The position numbers and the translations under genes were made by a program. Under the pieces are notes generated by a model. It had not been told where the DNA came from. It did not search any database and worked only from the letters and a program-made list of their open reading frames with translations. A stretch of DNA of 6,013 bases from DASYUM01 sp036001225. Its GTDB lineage: Bacteria; Methylomirabilota; Methylomirabilia; Rokubacteriales; DASRDR01. The stretch lies in contig DASYUM010000071.1 in the NCBI GenBank assembly GCA_036001225.1, positions 1 through 6,013 on the forward strand, given 5' to 3'. Shown piece after piece: positions 1-6,013 of the stretch (within the stretch, counting starts at the first letter, position 1; each line of letters starts with the position of its first letter).

Positions 1-80
1 GTGATTGGGGTCATCGGCCGCTGATTACTCCGACACGCTCCTGGGATCATGAAGCGGGAGCCTGGACGCCCCCTCCCCAT

Positions 81-487
81 CTACCGCCTGGTCCGGCCGC
101 CCAGCAGCAGGAGGCCCTCACCGAAGTCCTTGAGCACGGGAAAGCGCCCCTCGGCCACCAGCCGGGTGCCCGCCTCGGGGTCGAAGAAGTTGCCGATGAC
201 GACCGGCGGGTCGGGGCTCTGAATGACCACGAGTGGCGCGAGCGCGTATTGCGCGAGGTAGTACTCCTGGACGGCGTCGGGCCGATCCGAGAGATACCCC
301 ACGACGCCATGACGCGGAAGCAGCGGCCGCAGGTCGACAAAGCGCGTCAGGTAGTGCGAGACGCGGTCCGGGCCCGCCGACCGGGCGGCCAGGGCCGCCA
401 TCTGGACGACGAACTTCCCGCTCGAGAAGAGCGCGAGCGCGACGAGTAGCAGGACGGCCACCCGCGCCCGGCGGGACGCGGCCGCCG

Positions 488-491
<4 letters not shown>
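81..491 (-). CDS. Small single-pass membrane-anchored protein of unknown function
   Basis: A 136-residue protein read from a GTG start whose first bases overlap the stop of the upstream GH63-like gene (GTGA junction, 488-491), so translation is probably coupled. The frame stays open far upstream inside the hydrolase gene, but that part is a Pro/Arg/Ala-rich shadow; protein-like composition begins only at the GTG. A basic start (SRRAR, residues 6-10) precedes one hydrophobic segment (about 11-23), suggesting a membrane anchor or uncleaved signal with the remaining ~110 residues outside the cytoplasm. That part has alternating beta-like stretches: HGVVGYLSD (61-69), EYYLAQYALAPLVVI (76-90), PPVVIGNFFDP (95-105) and FGEGLLLLGG (123-132). 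From memory this pattern resembles soluble tails of membrane proteins near polysaccharide or glycosyltransferase genes, but I cannot name a family. No function is assigned. Real gene: fairly confident; role: unknown. Confidence 0.72.
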
Positions 492-3160
<2,669 letters not shown>

Positions 3161-3169
3161 CGGAGTCCG

Positions 3170-3175
3170 CTCCTC
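3170..3175 (-). promoter_or_regulatory. Ribosome binding site deciding the hydrolase start
   Basis: The minus strand reads GAGGAG here, 9 bases before the ATG at 3160. It lies just inside the longer alternative reading that starts at 3181, whose own upstream bases (GCGCCGCGCCCGAG) contain no comparable purine-rich site. This favours the 890-residue form of the GH63-like protein over the 897-residue form. Confidence 0.6.
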
Positions 3176-3205
3176 GCTCATCTCGGGCGCGGCGCGAAGG
3201 TCGTC

Positions 3206-4150
3206 CTATCGAGCATGGAACGCGGGGATGACCTCGTCGGCGAGCCGGGCCAGCTGCTCGAGCAGGGCCGCCGGCGGCCCGGCCGGCCGCAGGACGAACT
3301 TCGTCCCGCCGCGTGCGACGTATCGCTCGATCACCTCCGCCACCGCCTCGGGCGGCCCGACCGCGGTCGCCGCGCGAAGCGTCGCCTCGTCCGCGCGGTC
3401 CCGCGGCAGGGAGGGCTCGGCGGCCCGCCACCCGTCTTCCCGGGAGCCGGCGAGCACGAAGGGGATGATCGTCCCGAAGTGGTCGGCCTCGATCTTCCGT
3501 CCGGCCGCCTCGGCATACCCCTGGATGCGCTCGACCGCCCGCCCGAAGGCATCGGGGGCGATGAGCGACGCGAGCCAGCCGTCGCCGAGCCGCCCGGTGC
3601 GCCGGAGCGCCGCTTCCGTCGTGCCGCCGACCCAGAGCGGCGGGGGCGTCTGGATCGGCCTGGGCTGGAGCCGGACGCGGTCGAGGGTGAAGTACGAGCC
3701 GCGGTAGGTCACCTCGTCCTCGAGCCAGAGCCGCCGGATCAGCTCGATGGCCTCGTCGGTTCGGGCGCCGCGCGCCTCGCGGGGGACGCCGGCCGCCTCC
3801 CACTCCCGCCGCTGGTCGAGTCCCACGCCGACCGCCGGGAAAACCCGCCCGTTCGAGACCACGTCCAGCGTCGCCAGCGCCTTGGCGGCCACGATCGGGC
3901 TCCGGAACGGCAGCACCAGGACGGCCGTCCCGAACTTGAGGCGGCGAGTCCGCCCGGCCACGGCGGCGAGGGCGGTGAGCGGCTCGAGCGACGCGGCCAG
4001 CAGCCGGTCCGAGAGCCAGAGGGAGTCGATGGCGGTGGTCTCGCAGAGCTCGGTGAGGCGCCACAGGAGGTCGTGCGCCGCGGCCCCATCGGGCCACGGC
4101 CCGGGCATCACCCCGATGCGGATCTTGGCGGGACCGAGCACGGCGCCCAT
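3206..4150 (-). CDS. LLM class (luciferase-like) flavin- or F420-dependent oxidoreductase
   Basis: A 314-residue protein of the bacterial luciferase-like superfamily, single-domain TIM barrels that use FMN or coenzyme F420 in monooxygenation or hydride transfer. Typical landmarks are in order: IRIGVMPG as first strand (10-17), ETTAIDSLWLSDRL (37-50), LEPLTALAAVAGRTRRLKFGTAVLVLPFRSP (55-85, split by a loop), LDVVSNGR (95-102), FPAVGVG (104-110), the ARTDEAIELIRRLW helix (129-142), LQPRPIQTPPPLWVGG (161-176) and GRLGDGWLA (186-194). The length is normal for the family. The pattern suits the F420-type subgroup, but cofactor and substrate cannot be settled by eye. The start at 4150 is chosen because conserved sequence begins there; the frame stays open to an ATG at 4216, but those 22 codons cross the GC hairpin and look non-coding. 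No clear ribosome binding site precedes 4150. The GH63-like gene starts 45 bases after its stop, so the two are probably co-transcribed. Confidence 0.92.
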   Translation of the reverse strand: MGAVLGPAKIRIGVMPGPWPDGAAAHDLLWRLTELCETTAIDSLWLSDRLLAASLEPLTALAAVAGRTRRLKFGTAVLVLPFRSPIVAAKALATLDVVSNGRVFPAVGVGLDQRREWEAAGVPREARGARTDEAIELIRRLWLEDEVTYRGSYFTLDRVRLQPRPIQTPPPLWVGGTTEAALRRTGRLGDGWLASLIAPDAFGRAVERIQGYAEAAGRKIEADHFGTIIPFVLAGSREDGWRAAEPSLPRDRADEATLRAATAVGPPEAVAEVIERYVARGGTKFVLRPAGPPAALLEQLARLADEVIPAFHAR

Positions 4151-4161
4151 GCTAACACGCG

Positions 4162-4269
4162 TCAGTAGTCCTGGGGGGGAGCGGCGGCGCTCCTCCCCCA
4201 GACCCCCCCACCGCATTCATCAGGAGCGGGGACGCGAGAGCCACGGGGTGGCGGCCCATCAGTAGTCCT
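4162..4269. repeat. 11-base direct repeat pair flanking an 86-base spacer
   Basis: The plus-strand word TCAGTAGTCCT occurs exactly at 4162-4172 and 4259-4269; with flanks, 15 of 17 positions match (4160-4176 versus 4257-4273). The right copy is the stop end of the DppC-type gene (its final residues KDY and TGA stop); the left copy in the gap reads as QDY plus stop on the same strand. The 86 bases between them include most of the GC hairpin. The sequence beyond the copies does not align, so this is not a long tandem duplication. The spacing would suit a small inserted element with a target duplication, but no matching terminal inverted repeats are seen, and chance remains possible. Confidence 0.4.
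4171..4201 (-). repeat. GC-rich inverted repeat (hairpin) between permease and oxidoreductase genes
   Basis: Arms 4171-4183 and 4188-4201 are complementary over 13 pairs with a single bulged base (4194) and a 4-base loop (4184-4187). On the transcribed strand the stem opens with CTGGGGG and closes with CCCCCAG. It lies 57 bases after the DppC-type stop and 20 bases before the oxidoreductase start. There is no T-run after the stem on the minus strand (GACTACTGACGCG follows), so it is not a standard intrinsic terminator. It could attenuate read-through, stabilise the permease mRNA 3' end, or be a dispersed palindromic repeat unit; the last would need other genomic copies. Confidence 0.6.
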
Positions 4270-5203
4270 TGGGGTCGAGGGCGTCCCGCAGGCCGTCGCC
4301 CGCGAGGTTAAAGGACAGGGTGAGGACGAAGATGGCCAGGCCCGGCCACCAGGCCATCCAGGGCGCGGTCTCCAGGAACTGCTGGGCCGTGTTGAGCATG
4401 GTGCCCCAGCTCGGCGCGGGCGGCTGTACCCCGAGACCGAGGAACGAGAGGATCGCCTCGCCGATGATCGCGGTGGGAATGGAGACCGTGGCCTGCACCA
4501 GGAGGGAGCTCACGATGTTGGGGAGGATGTGCCAGGCCATCACGCGCCCGTCGCCGGCCCCGAGCGCGCGCGCGCCCTGCACGTAGTCCTCCTCGCGCGT
4601 GCCCAGCACCAGCCCCCGGGTCAGGCGGATGAAAGTCGGCGTCGCGCCGAGACCGATGGCCAGGGTGGCGTTGGTGAGGGATGGGCCGAGGATGGTGACG
4701 AGGCCGATGGCCAGGATCAGAAACGGGAAGGCCAGCCAGGCGTCCGTGAGCCGCATGAGGACCTGATCGACGCCGCCCCGGTAATAGCCCGAGACCAGAC
4801 CGGCCGGCACCCCGAGGGCCATCGCCAGCAGGATCGAGAGCACGCCGGCTCGCATCGAGATGCGCGCCCCCCACATCACGCGCGAGAGGTTGTCCCGCCC
4901 GAGGTCGTCCGTTCCGAAGGGATGCGCCCAGCTCGGCGCTTTCCGGATCTGGCTCCACTCGGTCTGAATGGGATCCGCCGGGGCGATCCACGGCGCCCCC
5001 ACCGCCATCACCACGAATCCCAGCACCACGATGGCGCCGGCCAGCGCCGGCGGGCGCCCGGCGAGACGCCGCCAGCCGCGGTCGAGGCGGCCGCGCCGCT
5101 TCGGGCCGGCGAACACGGTGGCGGAGGAACCGCTTTCACGCCCCGTCATGGTCGCCGAGCGCCCGACGGCCCCGGAGGGGCTCCGTCCGGTGATCTCAGC
5201 CAT
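4259..5203 (-). CDS. ABC transporter permease, DppC/OppC family
   Basis: A 314-residue inner-membrane permease, one half of the channel of a peptide/opine/nickel-type importer (PepT family). The cytoplasmic N-terminus is followed by TM1 (about 53-73), the family-typical HPFGTDDLGRDNLSRVMWGARIS segment (94-116), then five further hydrophobic segments. The EAA loop that docks on the ATPase is visible at about 204-230 (DYVQGARALGAG then HILPN). SFLGLGVQPPAPSWGTML (253-270) and the C-terminal FNLAGDGLRDALDP (298-311) are also typical. The ATG at 5203 overlaps the DppB-type stop by 8 bases (ATGGCTGA), indicating translational coupling. The first ~35 residues are Ser/Gly-rich and poorly conserved in appearance; an ATG at 5149 would give a shorter protein, and neither start has a good ribosome binding site. 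Substrate cannot be told from the permease. No ATPase gene follows. Confidence 0.95.
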   Translation of the reverse strand: MAEITGRSPSGAVGRSATMTGRESGSSATVFAGPKRRGRLDRGWRRLAGRPPALAGAIVVLGFVVMAVGAPWIAPADPIQTEWSQIRKAPSWAHPFGTDDLGRDNLSRVMWGARISMRAGVLSILLAMALGVPAGLVSGYYRGGVDQVLMRLTDAWLAFPFLILAIGLVTILGPSLTNATLAIGLGATPTFIRLTRGLVLGTREEDYVQGARALGAGDGRVMAWHILPNIVSSLLVQATVSIPTAIIGEAILSFLGLGVQPPAPSWGTMLNTAQQFLETAPWMAWWPGLAIFVLTLSFNLAGDGLRDALDPKDY

Positions 5204-6013
5204 TTCCGCGAGAGCCCGGGACCCGGATGCGGGGGTTCACCAGGGAATAGGCCAGGTCGACCAGCAGGTTGATCACCACGTAGGCGCTCGCCGTGATCAG
5301 CACCACGCCCTGCACCAGCGGGTAGTCGCGGGTGAAGACGGCCTCCACGATCAGGCGGCCGAAGCCGGGGACGACGAAGATCTGCTCGGTGACCACGGCT
5401 CCGCTGATGAGGGCCCCGAGCTGGAGGCCGAAGATCGTGATCACCGGGATGAGGCCGTTCCGGATCGCGTGACGGAGGACCACCGCCCGCGGCGGGAGCC
5501 CTTTGCTCCGGGCGGTGCGGATGTAATCGGCGCTCAGCACTTCGATCATGCTGTTGCGGGTCTGGCGCATGAGCACGGCGGCCAGCGCCGCGCCCAGCAC
5601 GAAGGCGGGCATGATCATGCGCTGGGTGTTTCCCACCGGATCCTGGGCGAGCGGCACGAAGCCCGAGGCGGGCAGCCAGCCCAGACGCACGGACACCAGC
5701 AGGATGAGCATGATGCCGAGCCAGAAGTTCGGAACCGACACCCCGCACAGCGAGACGCCGCTGGCCAGGTAATCCCAGACGGTGTTCCGCCGCACGGCGG
5801 CCAGGACCCCGGCCGGGATCGCGATCAGGAGCGCGACGACCAGGGCGTAGCCGGCGAGCTGCAGGGTGATGGGGAGCTTCACCGCCACGATGCGGACCAC
5901 CGACTCTCGCGTGCGAATCGACTCGCCCAGGTCGCCACGAAGCGTGAGCCCGATCCAGCGCGCGTACTGCAGGGGGATCGGGTCTTTCAGCCCGTATTTC
6001 TCCCGGATCTCCT
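5196..6013 (-). CDS. ABC transporter permease, DppB/OppB family (5' end outside window)
   Basis: The C-terminal 271 residues of the partner permease. The frame is open to the window's right edge, and the first visible residues (REKYGLKDPIPLQYARWIG, then LRGDLGESI) are the periplasmic segment that normally follows TM1 in this family. About 40-65 N-terminal residues including TM1 are therefore missing, and the GTG at 5900 is not the true start. Visible further on: KLPITLQLAGYALVVALLIA (next TM), SVPNFWLGIMLILL, LGWLPASG, the EAA loop DYIRTARSKGLPPRAV...HAIRNGLIP (about 162-189 of the visible part) and EQIFVVPGFGRL. It forms a heterodimer with the DppC-type protein encoded immediately downstream (8-base overlap). 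The transported compound is unknown; Dpp/Opp-type systems carry peptides, nickel, opines, glutathione or sugars. Intact over the visible part. Confidence 0.95.
   Translation of the reverse strand, partial: EIREKYGLKDPIPLQYARWIGLTLRGDLGESIRTRESVVRIVAVKLPITLQLAGYALVVALLIAIPAGVLAAVRRNTVWDYLASGVSLCGVSVPNFWLGIMLILLVSVRLGWLPASGFVPLAQDPVGNTQRMIMPAFVLGAALAAVLMRQTRNSMIEVLSADYIRTARSKGLPPRAVVLRHAIRNGLIPVITIFGLQLGALISGAVVTEQIFVVPGFGRLIVEAVFTRDYPLVQGVVLITASAYVVINLLVDLAYSLVNPRIRVPGSRGNG

Noticed and set aside
1..80. Possible start of a further minus-strand gene (ATG at 50 or 14) or the tail of a plus-strand frame ending TGA at 22-24
   Set aside because: Too few codons are inside the window to judge, and no well-spaced ribosome binding site is seen for either ATG (a GGAG lies 13 bases before the ATG at 14, which is too far to be convincing).
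4171..4201. Classical rho-independent terminator
   Set aside because: The stem is strong, but no T-run follows it on the transcribed strand, and on the opposite strand there is no gene that it could end.
4151..4216. N-terminal extension of the LLM oxidoreductase from an ATG at 4216
   Set aside because: The 22 added residues run through the GC hairpin and the direct-repeat copy, have no ribosome binding site, and precede the usual first strand of the fold.

Overview
The window is a compact, GC-rich (clearly above 60% G+C) bacterial segment in which every supportable gene is read from the minus strand. Gene order in the direction of transcription, from high to low coordinates, is: a DppB/OppB-type ABC permease (cut by the window's right edge), a DppC/OppC-type ABC permease, a 108-base gap with a strong GC hairpin, a luciferase-like (LLM class) flavin/F420-type oxidoreductase, a large GH63-like glycoside hydrolase, and a small single-pass membrane protein of unknown function. 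The gene content and base composition would fit a high-GC soil or subsurface bacterium, for example Candidatus Rokubacteria/Methylomirabilota or a related lineage. That is only an impression from composition and gene style; there is no phylogenetic marker in the window.

Region by region: 5196-6013 and 4259-5203 form a tightly coupled permease pair (8-base overlap) of a peptide/opine/nickel-type importer. No ATPase or solute-binding protein lies downstream, so these must lie upstream or elsewhere. 4151-4258 is the only sizeable gap between genes. It holds an inverted repeat (13 paired bases, one bulge, 4-base loop) and an 11-base direct copy of the 3' end of the DppC gene. 3206-4150 is the LLM oxidoreductase, followed after a short gap by the GH63-like enzyme (488-3160), whose start is set by a good GAGGAG ribosome binding site. 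The last gene (81-491) overlaps the hydrolase by a GTGA stop/start junction. Positions 1-80 hold no supportable gene.

How they work together: the two permeases certainly form one heterodimeric membrane channel. The hydrolase and the small membrane protein are very probably co-translated. A functional link between transporter, oxidoreductase and hydrolase is not shown by the sequence; they may be only a run of same-strand genes. I see no defence system, CRISPR array, mobile element with a transposase, or RNA gene here. The most unusual items are the hairpin/direct-repeat gap and the uncharacterised small protein tied to the hydrolase.
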